Shown: piece by piece, positions 49,288 to 60,508 of the stretch
Numbering within the stretch: the first letter of the stretch is position 1
Layout of the letters: each line of letters opens with the position of its first letter
Source of the DNA: Linnemannia elongata
Lineage: Eukaryota > Mortierellomycota > Mortierellomycetes > Mortierellales > Mortierellaceae
Length of the DNA stretch: 64,000 nucleotides
NCBI GenBank assembly: GCA_036320915.1
Contig: JAXBDG010000021.1
Span: forward strand, 62,001-126,000
Reading direction: 5' to 3'
Notes under the pieces: model-generated
What the model was told of the DNA's origin: nothing
What the model saw: only the letters and a program-made list of their open reading frames with translations
Databases searched by the model: none
Translations under genes and position numbers: made by a program

Positions 49288-50953
49288 ATGAGTACTCTCC
49301 CAATGACGACTTGGGGGCTGGACCCGCTTCTGCATGTTCCCTTTCAGCTGATGATCTTTCAGGTCCATGCCCTTGTCCCCGTGCCTGCCTGCGAAGGTGA
49401 GAACCACGCCTCGCGATGTGTAAAAGCACAAGTCAGGATAGTCGACTCGACTCAAAGCTAACATATTTTCTATACCTATCTTGGCGTATTATATTTCAGG
49501 AGTTTACAGTCACCATGGACACCCTGTCGGTATGGTCGAGATCATGGGAGTCATTCAAAGCGTGAACCGCGCACTAAAGTACATAAGCTACACAGGTAAG
49601 ATAATTAACACCGATTAACGCCACCAAATTATCGAATGATTACAAGTAAAGGTCTCATCACAATAACTTCACTGACGCGATTCCATTTTTATATTATTGG
49701 TTTGTTTTCTTCATTTCTCGATAGTGGACGATGGGACAGGAGCGATTCAATGCGTCATGTGGATCCCGGACAACCATCTGACGGTGCAGGATACGAACTC
49801 GATTCAAGGACTGAAAATGTTTTCGTTGGGTGATGTTGTCAAAGTAAAGGGATATCTAGAAGCCTTTCGTGATTCCATGCAGATTGATGTCCAGCCTGGA
49901 TGCATTGGTATGTGTTTTCGTTTTTTTTTCTTTCTGCAGACGATGCAGCGCTTGTGACATTTCGTTGATTTTGCTCTTTTAAAGGGTTACTGACTCAACG
50001 ATGTAAAAAAAAACACTCTTGTGTCAAAAATCTGATCCTTAATTATGTAGTGGGGTACGAAGACCCAAATGCCGAGACGCTTTTCCGACTGCAAGTGTTG
50101 AATCTAGAGCGAAATGTGTACTCCAAGCCGGTGGAATTGCCATACTTTGTGCGGCAACAGTTTGGAGTAGTGACACCTTTGGTAAGCGTCCAAGAGGAAA
50201 ATTCAGTGTACAAGATTGTTGTAAGTGATGTTTGCCAGGTTTATTGACACCCTTTTTTTTGTATTTTATGTTCGCGTAGGGTGAAGAGGAGACTAGCAAA
50301 GGAGATTCCACCAAAGAAGATTCCACCAACGGAGAGGCTACCAAAGGAAATGCCACCAAAGTAGAGGCCACCAAAAAAGAGGCCACCAAAAAAGAGGCCA
50401 CCACAAAAGAGGCCACCACAAAAGAGGCTACCAAGGAAGAGGTCACCAAAACAGAGGTCACCAAAACAGAGGTCATCAAAGCAGAGGTCGCCAAGGAAGA
50501 GGTCGCCATAGTAAAGATCGCCGAAAGGACACTGTTGGACCGATTACGTGCTTGGATAATAGGACACAAGGAGTTTTGTATCTTGGAACTAATGTATGAT
50601 GAGACGAACAAGCGGATGGGTGAGGAAGTCGCCCAGAAAAGGGTAAGCTTGCTTGAGTCATTTTTTTTGTTTGTATGCTTGTTTGTTCGTACTTTTGAAG
50701 GATGGCCAGTTATGCAGTGGTGACCTTAACCGATCAATAATTGACAGTGCACTTTTTGCGGACCAAATTGCCATGTCAACAATAGAGGGAGCCAGGGGAG
50801 CGGCCATTGATACGCTGCTATCAAAAGCTTGTAACTGAGGGATGGCTTGAGTGTATCAATGAGGATAGGTTAATATATCGAGCAGTGAGTCCTCAGAGAA
50901 AGAAAGAACAAGACCTGCACAGTGGAAGTGTCATTGTTATCGATGATGATTGA
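49288..50953 (+). CDS. STN1: Stn1-like CST complex subunit
   Basis: Exons 49288-49396, 49500-49595, 49725-49907, 50051-50220, 50280-50642 and 50786-50953, in phase, 362 residues. The N-terminus carries WGLDPLL and then an OB fold (about 38-160): GHPVGMVEIMGVIQSV, ISYTVDDGTGAIQCVMW, LGDVVKVKGYLEAFRDSMQIDV. This is the Stn1 single-stranded DNA-binding layout. Residues 191-265 are fifteen 5-residue repeats of the ATKKE type. A winged-helix-like C-terminus follows (LLDRLRAWIIGHKEFCILELMYDE ... LIRCYQKLVTEGWLECINEDRLIYRAV). Stn1 works with Ten1 and Ctc1/Cdc13 to cap telomeres and help DNA polymerase alpha fill in. Another acceptor (50701) gives a different C-terminus, and a donor at 50181 would shorten exon 4. 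Confidence 0.88.
50292..50516 (+). repeat. 15-bp coding minisatellite in STN1 (15 units)
   Basis: Fifteen units of gag-gcc-acc-aaa-aaa type, in frame, giving S/A/V-T-K-x-E/D repeats. Inner units (for example two identical gcc acc aaa aaa gag in a row) are nearly identical, outer ones diverged. Confidence 0.95.
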
Positions 50954-51257
50954 TATCTCCGCATTGTGTTACAGCATATATGCGAGCATGTTGGAGGTGC
51001 CCAGCCAAGCAATGCCCAGCCTTTTCTTTCCTTTTTTTCCAGGGTGAAATAAATTTCAAACTGACTGGTGTCGACTTTTCCTCCTTTCTTATTCCTCCGC
51101 CGACCACTCCTTTTTCTACTTTTTTTATTTCTTTTCCCCTTCTATTCGATTCGTCTCTTTCCTCCTTCACTTCACACCTACTCGCCATCCCTCCCTTCCT
51201 TCTTGCCCCTTCTCTCCCTTCTACCTTCTAACCTTTTACACATATCACACTTCACAC
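50954..51257. other. Spacer between STN1 and VPS27
   Basis: 304 bp, CT-rich before VPS27; no gene. Confidence 0.6.
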
Positions 51258-54200
51258 ATGTCTTGGCTCTGGAGTGCCTCGCCCATCGACGAGCTCGTCG
51301 GTAAATACCCCTCTTCAACCCTCTCAGTCACATTCACCGTAGCCCAAGACTACAAAACATAGGCCGTAAACGCGACATCTGTATTTTCTCACACTCACAT
51401 CTCTTGTCACCTTTGCATCTTTCCTCTACTGCAGACAAGGCTACCTCTGAAAACTTGCCTGCTGGCTCAGAAGACCTAGCCCTGAACCTTGAGATCTGTG
51501 ACCAGATTCGCTCAAAGCAGGTCTCGCCCAAGGATGCTGCAAAAGCCCTCAAGCGCCGCATTGGCCACAAGAATCCCAACGTCCAGATGCTTGCTCTCGG
51601 GGTACGTTCTTTTACCATCTCGTTTGCATTCGCTGGAAAGGAACGCTGCTTGTCATGAGTTCATCGGACTTAATGTCTACTATTCTTTTGTTATTCCTGC
51701 TTTTTTTTTCAACATTAGTTGACGGATGTGTGTGTCAAGAACGGAGGACATCACTTTTTGGTCGAAGTTGCAGCGCGCGAGTTCATCGACAACTTGACCT
51801 CAATCCTGAAGGCACCTGTAAGTCGTCGTCGTCTTCGTCTCTTGTCCTTTACTGCTTTCTCTTCGACATACCTCTACCCCACGACCCTTTCCCTGACGAA
51901 AAACAGACAAAAAGAACCACAGGAATGCGTTGTTTTACCTCCCTATGCAACCTATTTATGCCATTTCCTAGTTGTCAGGTGGGACTAACGTAAACCTCCT
52001 TCTCTTTGTTTTATTGTCATTTGTCACTACGTGGCGGTAACAGGCTGGATGCAACTTGGAAGTCAAGAACCGTATTTTGGGACTTATTCAGACTTGGGGA
52101 CTCCTCTTCCGTGGGAAACATGGACTCGGATATGTCTGCGACACGTATATGATTTTACAGCATGAGGGCTTCCAGTTCCCTCCAAAGGACAACGTTGGCG
52201 CAGCTTTGGTCGAGTCCGAAGCTGTATGTTTAAAAGCCCATCAAGCTGTCGATGTTTTGTTGCGAAACAGGGGGGTTAGCTGGATTGTTATGCTAATTAT
52301 TAACTTTTATGCGTATTCGCTATCCCTATCTCTTATTAGCCCCCAGATTGGACAGATTCTGACGTGTGCACTCGGTGCCGCTCGACTTTTACGCTGACGA
52401 ACCGCAAACACCACTGTCGTGCCTGTGGGTCGACATTTTGCGGGCAGTGCTCTTCAAAGACTATGGCACTTCCCAACATGGGTGTTACACAGGAGGTCCG
52501 TGTCTGTGATGGATGCTGGATGAAGAAGAAACTTGGACCGAAGAGCGTTGTTGCCCTGGAGAGCCATGGACTAGGCGGCGGACTGGAGTACATCCCCTCG
52601 GCAGCCAAGACAGGAACTACGACCCACAGCACAACACACTCGTCTTCGAAGCCCTCGGGAACTAACAATTCGACTTCAGCATCCCGTACTGCAGCAGACG
52701 ATGATGCAGACTTGCTGAAGGCCATCGAGTTGTCGTTGAAGGAGTCTCAGACTCAAGCTGGATACTCAGCCCCAAAACGCACCAATACTGAGCCTGTTAA
52801 GAAGGCTCCTGTTCCAGCAGAGGAAGAAGAAGATGCAGACTTGTTGGCTGCCATTGAGGCTTCTTTGCGTGAGTCGAACATTCGCTCGTCTTCGTCTTCT
52901 GCAGTTCCTCGCTCCAGCCAGCGTCAGTCGTCGTACTCATCATACACCTACTCCAAGAAGCCCATTGTAAGTCGTTGAGAAATCTCGTGCGACCTACTAT
53001 GCTATGCTGTGTTGTGGTTTCCCAGGCACTAATGGGCTGTTGCATTATTTTGATTGACAATTGCGATATTTTAGGCGGCAGTAGCTGTTTCTCAGCACGA
53101 GTTGACGGAAACGGAAAAATCCAACATTGAGATGTTCTCAGTGCTGGTTGACAGGATTCAGATGATGCAGGGCGATGTTGCTGGCAACAGGGAGGTTCAG
53201 GCACTCTACGAGCAGATCTCTAAGCTGCAAATGAAGGTTGCCCTCAGCCTCGAAGAAGCCGCCAGGAAGCAACGTAAGTTTTATAGACTGTGGCCATTAG
53301 TTAAGTCATTTTCATAATGTGGTTGCTTTTACATTCAAACTAACGCGCATTCTCTTATCGCTACCGATAATAGAGGAGTTTGTGGGATTCAATGACAAAA
53401 TTGACCATGCTGTCCGGATTTACGATCATCTTTTGCAGGAGAGGTTGAACTCGTCTTACCAGCGCCGGATGAACGCGACCAACTATGCCCAACCAGGAAT
53501 GTACAACAGCAACGCCCCAGTGACTCCTCAGACTCCACAGGCCAGTCACATATACCCACAGACGAGCAACCCCGATGCTCGGTACGCCCAGTATGTCCCC
53601 TCACCAGGACCCTATGGCGGAACACCGTCGGCTCAACAGACTCCACAGATTCCCTTCCAGCAGGCTCCTTACCCGCAGCAGCCACAGCAGCCACAGCAGC
53701 CACAGCAACAACCGTCCTACCCATACCAAACCAACCAACCTCTACAGTCGTCGGTAGCACCCAATGCCTACAACGTCACCTCACCAGTCGCACCGGACCA
53801 GCAGCCTTATTCAACAGCCCCTGTACAGCAGCCCCAATATGGTGTTCAGCAGCAACCGCAACAACCGATCCAACAGCAGCCTCAGACACAGCCCCAGCAG
53901 CAACCGCATCAGCAACAGTTTGCGCCTCAATACCAGTCATCAGTTCCTCAGCAGTATACTAACGGTAGCGCAGGGCCAGCGGTCGCGTCACCTATTGTAC
54001 AATCATCCATCCCTGCCAACGGTCAACTGCCCATCAGCAACGGATATCAGCCTATAGGACAAGCGATTCAGTCGCCTCCTCCTCAGCAGCAACAGCAGTC
54101 GTTTGCGCCAGTAGCTCAGCAGTCAGCCTATGTGTCCTATGATCCTCAGCAGCAGCAGCAGCAGCAGCAGCAACCACCTCCACAACAACAACAGCAACAG

Positions 54201-54371
54201 CAGCCGCCATTGCAATCGCAGGCGCCAGAGATTCAGCCTCAGTTTTCGGGATCTGCAGCGCCTGCCCAGTCTCAGTACGCGCCATATCAGCAGCAGCCCC
54301 AGCAGCAGCAGCAAGCTTATGCGCCCGTTGCTCAGCCTAAGGTTGAGGAGGCACCCTTGATCGAGCTCTAG
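51258..54371 (+). CDS. VPS27: Vps27/Hrs-like ESCRT-0 subunit
   Basis: Exons 51258-51300, 51435-51601, 51719-51817, 52044-52223, 52340-52966, 53075-53273 and 53374-54371, in phase, 770 residues. A VHS domain (about 8-150) has [25 protein letters not shown] and [14 protein letters not shown] zinc finger (about 166-230) carries the WTDSDVC lead, the RKHHCRACG phosphoinositide motif and eight Cys/His ligands. Two ubiquitin-interacting motifs lie at 283-299 ([16 protein letters not shown]) and 325-342 ([16 protein letters not shown]). A helical GAT-like stretch (about 373-470) and a 300-residue Pro/Gln tail ending in PLIEL, a possible clathrin box, finish it. It binds PI3P and ubiquitinated cargo on endosomes and recruits ESCRT-I. 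Its partner Hse1 is not in the window. Confidence 0.95.
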
Positions 54372-55058
54372 ACACTTTTTAAGGAGTGGATTGGATGCGT
54401 CAATCAGTCACCACAACGTGTATGAACAAATAAACCCCTTTCATACTTCTTTGTTGAGGCGTCTGCGGAGTTGTATCTTGTACTCTTTTTTTTTTTTTTT
54501 TTCCCTCATTGGACCAGTACAAAGTTCTTTATCGTCGCCTTTTCATTTCAGGAAGTTGACCCCGCATTCTGTCGGCTGGTCTTGGAAGAACTTTTTTTTT
54601 TTTGTTCTCACAACAAGGAGTTTGAAATTGGGGAAAAAGGAAGAAGAGGGTCGTCAGCCGTGCTTATGGAGATCTTCAGAGCGTGAGTAAAAGGAGGACA
54701 AGATGAGTGGAAAGTGGGACGAAACGCGTGAGGTGAGGAGAGTGCAGAAATTGAGTTTCATTCTTTGCGCCGAGTCAGAACCAAAGAGCGAGCAGGGGAA
54801 AGCAGACATGATGTGTCAACAACGATTCAAGAGCAGCCGACCAACAAGAAAAAAAAACGATAATGTAGCAAAAAAAAAAAAGATATATGTTATTTCAAGA
54901 AGGGAAAAAAAAATAGGTATACAAGCATGAGAAGCGATATCCATGTCTAAAGAAAAAATGTTGCAAAGTGTATGTATGTGTGTGTATATGAAGGGAAAAG
55001 GACGGCTTCCCGAAAGGCAAGTGATTAGAAATGACTGGAAAAAAATCGGACAAACACT
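54372..55058. other. Convergent spacer, VPS27 and IDO
   Basis: 687 bp of 3' UTRs with T and A runs; no gene. AATAAA at 54429-54434 fits VPS27. Confidence 0.6.
54429..54434 (+). terminator. Possible polyadenylation signal for VPS27
   Basis: AATAAA 57 bp after the stop codon. Confidence 0.45.
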
Positions 55059-56577
55059 TTAGGCGGCGGTCGAATGCTTTCGTGCCGTGATCGAAGGTGT
55101 TGGTACAATCTTGGACTCGTTCGTCTCGTCGCGGGCTGGACAAAAAAAAAATGGGGTCGAAAATGAAAATGAAAGAAATCGGTTAGTTATCATGCCGAAG
55201 GGAAAGAAAAGTGGGTCAACGATTAGAATAAGCATGCGCAAACACACAAAAGGCAAGAGGAACTCACATTGACGAAGGAAGGGGATGAGGTCAGTGCCAC
55301 CAGTGCCTCGGACAACATCGTTTCCAGCCTCCTGCTTCTTGGCTAATCCGTAGGGTGCGCCAAAGATGACCTTTTGTGGGTAAAGAATGTTCGATCCCTT
55401 CGAGGGCTTCTCTCCTGTTCCGTCGCTGGCGATAGCGCCATTCGCAGTTGCTGCTGACTTGTCCACAGTTCCGTTGGTGGATGGCTCGGTCTTCTGGGCC
55501 TGGGCATGAGGCTGAGGGGCGAATCCTCCGTGAGAGATGGAGGGTCCTCGGTTGGCTTGCATGACAATGTAGAGAGTGACCATCTGAATATGGACGTCGC
55601 GGAAGACCTTGATCTGGTGGACACACTCGTCATAGACAGTGATCAACTTTTCGACCTCAGCCGTACGCTCGCCTGCTGCCTTCTCAGTCACAAACTGACG
55701 GATGTTGGAGACTTCCGTGAGATGGGTCAAGAAGCTACGGTGGGGTCCAGGCATGTAGAAACGCATCTTTTGGATAAAGTTGGTGGGCTTGACAGCTGCT
55801 GGGGCGGCAGTAGCAGCAGAAGGGGGATGAACTGCAGGGCTGCCGTTGGCGGGCGCAGAGGCACCAGCCTTGTGGGGGCGGAATCCCGTAGGGTGATGTT
55901 CGACTCCAAAGGCAATGTCAAGGGCATGGATCAACGAGCTCTGAGCGGCACTACCTCCGGCCAACTTCTTGTACTCGCCATTGTCGACTCCCTCATAACG
56001 AACACCATTGGGCAATCCAGCCTCGGCCATGTTCTCCCATCCGGCCAAGTAGGGGCGGACCTTCCAGTAAAAGACGTAGGGATCGCATCTCTCAAACATG
56101 CGACGGAGGACAGAGACCAAGTCCTCGATAATGCCTCGGATTCCCTCGAGTTCCTGTGTCAATCCAACAATGTTGTTGTCCCGGGCCTGCTGAATGGCAG
56201 TGAGGATCTTGCTGAGGACGGGAGCGCCCGTGGCCTCGATCGCGGTTGTCACCAAGTAGAACCATGACTCATCGCTTGAGCCCGAAAGAGTTCCCAGCGT
56301 GTCCAAATTGCTATCATGCAGATGAAATAGGAGGGAGTAAGCGAGCGGTTAATAAAAAAATGTTGTCAATTGAACATATAACTCACGGATCCGGTTGTTT
56401 GTGATAATTTTCAATGATAATCTTGAAAAATGACAAACACACAGTACAAAGGCAAACGCCAAGCGAGAAGGTGTGTGAAAATGGAAAGGAAAGGGAAGGA
56501 GAGACCAAGCAGACTGTGTGTCTACTGATGTCATCCACCCGACGCATCCGTGCTTTCCGATCCCTTCGTTTTGTTAT

Positions 56578-56620
<43 letters not shown>

Positions 56621-57790
56621 CAGGCACACACTTTCAATTGATTGAAATGGCGACTTACTTGAGGTCTCTGGGTCCATCCTTGTACAACAGTCTCCAGTTC
56701 CACATGACGACGGCAGCGTGGGTCAACACAGGCTGCATCTCGAGCATATCCGCAACCTTTTGCCATGGAACGGCCAGCGCAGCCGGGAGGACCTAAGGGT
56801 TGCCAAGGGAGAGAGGGGAAAAGGATTAATAAGTTTCATTGTGTGGGTGCCCTTTTATTAATGTAAGGGGAACGGACGGACAAATGAAAAGAAAGAAAAA
56901 ATAGTCTGGATCGCCAGCGTTGTTGCAAAGGGTAAACAAATGGATCATTTTTCTTTTCTTTGTTTGTGAATGCCGACTGGTGATTGCGCACAGTGCAAGG
57001 AAAGGAAGGGATCGGGTGGTGATGACAGTGGTGGCAAAATGAAAGAGAAAAAATTACCTCTGCGGCCTGCTCATGCTTGCCCCAGACATAGGCATGGGAG
57101 AGCATGCAAAGGATCAGATATCCTCTCCGCTGCTCAGCCTTGGTCTTGAGCTTGGCTGCATCCAGAACCGGAAGCTATTAAGAGAACAAAAGAGCTACTT
57201 TGTTAGGACAAGGAACTCCTGTAGTCATACATGTAGTAACAAAGGGGAGCCACCGATTGACTTTGTTGGGCTTATTAATTTTCTTTTTCATATGGTGTTG
57301 GTTGGTTGGTTATGGTTTTGTGTGACAATAAGAGTGAAGTCGTTGCTATTGTTGTTGTTTGTTGTGACTGAACGAGATCCATTGAATGAACATTCTAGTG
57401 ATGGATGTTTGTACATGAGAGGAAGTGTGTGTGTGTGTATGGATGTATTCCATCCCAGTTTTCTTTCTTTTGGTTTCGTTCATCCTTCTCATCGTCCGTG
57501 TCCTCTCTCTTGAGCTGCAAGTTGTATTAAATGTCGTTTGTGGTATGTCGGAGACCAAGCAGCAAATAAAAATTGTGGCAAAAGGGTCTTATTTAACTTA
57601 CCTCGTTGACATACTGACGGAGTCTGGACGCAAGAAGGAGGCCGTTGAACTTTTGGAAGGTCTCCTCCCAGGGGGCAAAGTAGGGGTCGGGCAGGACTTG
57701 GAGGGGCTCCTCGACGGGCAGGAAACCGGTGATGGGCGAGATGTCGTACTCGGAGAGGACGGGCAGTTCCTTGAGTTGTTGTTGGGCCAT
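55059..57790 (-). CDS. Indoleamine 2,3-dioxygenase (IDO)
   Basis: Exons 57602-57790, 57058-57174, 56659-56792, 55268-56310 and 55059-55135, in phase, 519 residues, somewhat longer than animal IDO, as is common in fungi. The heme enzyme opens the indole ring of L-tryptophan with O2 to give N-formylkynurenine, the first step toward kynurenine and NAD. Visible signatures: YDISPITGFLP at the N-terminus, the FYWKVRPYLAGW region (Arg near 232), MRFYMPGPHRSFL (329-341) and the proximal heme His at about 387 in VHIQMVTLYI, then IPFLRQ-SRDET. A Ser/Pro/Ala insert lies near 300-325 and a Thr/Asn/Gly-rich one at about 415-445. Cytosolic. The last intron (132 bp) is open in frame, so a retained form would code for 44 extra residues. 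Confidence 0.95.
56581..56620. repeat. Homopolymer T tract (40 bp)
   Basis: Inside the third intron (56311-56658) of IDO; reads as A40 on the coding strand. Confidence 0.95.
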
Positions 57791-60101
57791 TGTTGTTTGA
57801 ATGAGGAAAGGAGGAAAGGAGGAAAGGAGGGAAAAGGATGGGGATGAGGCAAGGGAGAGGAGGGATGGAGGGAGAAGGATGAGGGAGAAGGAAGGCGAGG
57901 AAGGAAGAGAGAGGAAAGAGAAGAAGAGGAGGGAAGAGAAGGAAGAAGGAAAAGAAAGAAGAAAAAGAAGTGAAAAAAAAAGTAACTAGGGAAGAGGTGA
58001 AAGGTGAGAGGTGGGTGATCAAAAAAGGTGATTGGTGGGTTGTATGTGATAGTAGAGGTAGGTTGACTTTTGGATTTTAACGGTGGGCGAGTGGATGGTG
58101 GTGGTGGATAGATCGGGGTTTGAGTGAATGGGAGTAGGGGTGTGCGGAGAAGGGAAAGGAAAGGTGGTGTGGGGGTGTAGTGTGTGTGTGGTAGGAGAGA
58201 GGGGGGTAATATGTGTGTGTGTGTAGTGGAAGGAAGAAATAAAAAGAAAAGAAAAAAAAAAAAAAAGAAAGAAATCCGAACCAAGACTCGAAATTGCGAG
58301 GTTTTTATACTCTTTTTTTTCCTTCCTGGAAAGAGTCGAAGACGCCGAGGAGGACAAAGAGGATGAACAAAAGGGCTAACGAAACAAAACGAACAAGGGC
58401 TAGACATCATTCACAGAAGAAAAACGACGACACCACTCCTGTTGCTGTTCAAGGGACCCTTGGCATTTGAACTTAAGAGGTAGTCCGTGGGAAAATTACT
58501 TTTTTGTTGCTCGAAGTAACAACAATGGAGACACCGCAATCAACAATCGTTCATTAGTCCAGTCGCAGGGGCTGATGAAAAGGAACTCTTGGTTCAAAAG
58601 GAACTCATAATACGAGCAAGTTTGGTTTGTTGAAGTGCAAAACAACCCTGTAGACAAGAAATAAAGGATCAGAAAATATGGATTACATTGGAGCAAGAGT
58701 TGGTGACAGTGCGGTGAGCTAGAGCTGTGTGTGAGAGAGAGGTAAACCGGGAATCCCTTTTACTATGTCCGATCGATTACTGCAAGATGGCATAGAAGCA
58801 ATTAGCATCCTGTAAGGCACTACGAACTCTGGATCGTGGTTGAAAGGCGAATAACTATTATACATGTCGTACCTTGTTACGGGTTCTGAATACAGGACCT
58901 TTTCTCAAAACGCCGAGAAAAATAGGTGCCTTCGGAGAAGGAGATTGGATCCTAGAAAGAAAGACAGTGTCAAGTGGTAGCATTGGCAACTGAAGGAGAA
59001 ATAAAGAATGGCGATGACAGCAGTAATAGAAGAGTTACTTCTATGTTCACCCCTGCCTGAACGACCCTTGTGCTTTGCCCTGCTTCGCTTTTGCTTTGTG
59101 TCTCCAAATCAAGCAATCCGTCATTTGCAGCCTATGATTTTTCTCACGGCGCACGTTGCCCTGGTAATGCCCATCGCACACACACACATGTCCAATTTCT
59201 CTGCTGCGATGAGTTCATACAAATGAAAATCTTTCTTCTCGCGCTGAGCCATTTGTTCTTTGTTCGTTTTTGATATAAATAACTTCATGTTCATGAGGAT
59301 GGGATGACCGCACCAAGGGGCTGACTTGTTGGGTCATGGTCGACTACAACAGCAACTGGAAGCAGAGGTCATATTTGTTAACCTCCGCCGACCACTAGAA
59401 CCGCGCCTCTTTTTACTCCAGTGATCGGTTGAATGTAGAAGCCCTTAATGAGCTTGTTCGTGAATCCACTCTTCATGTATCCCACTTGAAATGGTGAACC
59501 GCCACATATCCGACATAGACCGAATGGTAGTTTTCGAAACGAAAGGGAATTGAAGGAATAGGCACATCGGTATATGTGCTGCATTATGTGTGTTGTGCAT
59601 GTATACAGCAGATGCGCGTGTAATACAAGGAAGCCACTCTGCATTAGTTGCCGGCCAGCATATTAATTCATCAAACTCCTTTCATTTCGATAGCTTTTCT
59701 AGCCTTACACTTACTCGCCCTTTGATCCAGGACAAGGTCCCAACAGCATTCAACCTAGTAAGCGATCTCCTCTACTCCCATATGTTTCTTGTTTTGTTGA
59801 CCACTGCTGTACTTGATATCCCCTATTCCTGAACCACTTCCATGCTCCCATTGACACCTCCCCTGCTCAGATATCATTACCCTGTTCTCTTCCCGCGGAC
59901 ACTTTTCTTCTCGCCTCTTGCTTTGTTTCCCTTTTTATTTTTTTGTTCTCAGGTTGACGGCGCACCTTATTGTCTTCCTTCAATCGCTTGTTTTTACCAT
60001 CGTTCATCCCAGTCAATCGCTCCTGTTTTCCTTGTCCTTTGTCGTGTCGACTGTTGCTTTTTTTTGTCCCTATCAGTGCAATTGTTCTCCCCCTATCTTT
60101 G

Positions 60102-60132
<31 letters not shown>

Positions 60133-60508
60133 TGCCCCAGTCCAATTGCTTGCAGTCGAATGGATCGTGTTCCTCACTTTCCGATCCACCGCACACAACC
60201 AACAAAGGTGTTCATTTACAGCGATTGTATGTGCGTATGTGTGTGTCTGTCACTGTGTACGAAGAGTGTGTGTGTGTTTTCCTCTTCTTCTCCCCCTTGC
60301 CTTTTCGTTTCCCGCTCTCCCCCCCCTTTCCATTTCATCGTTTTTTACCGCCCTTCTTTTCTTTTTTTTTTTTTGTCCCACTTTACTTCTTTCACTTCTA
60401 AAAACCAACCTTCTTTCTTTCTCTTCTCTCTCTCTCTCTCCTCACGTTTACATCCTTAACCTTGGCTACAATCACCTACTTTTTACATTCCCCTTAATCC
60501 TTAATCAC
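57791..60508. other. Divergent spacer between IDO and Furry/Tao3 gene
   Basis: 2.7 kb with both promoters. It is purine-rich on + just left (IDO side) and CT-rich on + just before the Furry gene, as in other flanks here. GA microsatellite at 60104-60132. The minus ORF 59378-59644 and others have no known motif. Confidence 0.6.
60104..60132. repeat. GA dinucleotide microsatellite
   Basis: About 13 GA units in the probable 5' UTR of the Furry/Tao3 gene. Confidence 0.9.

Noticed and set aside
59378..59644. Minus ORF with CRICGG-type Cys pattern
   Set aside because: Single Cys pair only, no second half of a zinc site, no splice partner found.
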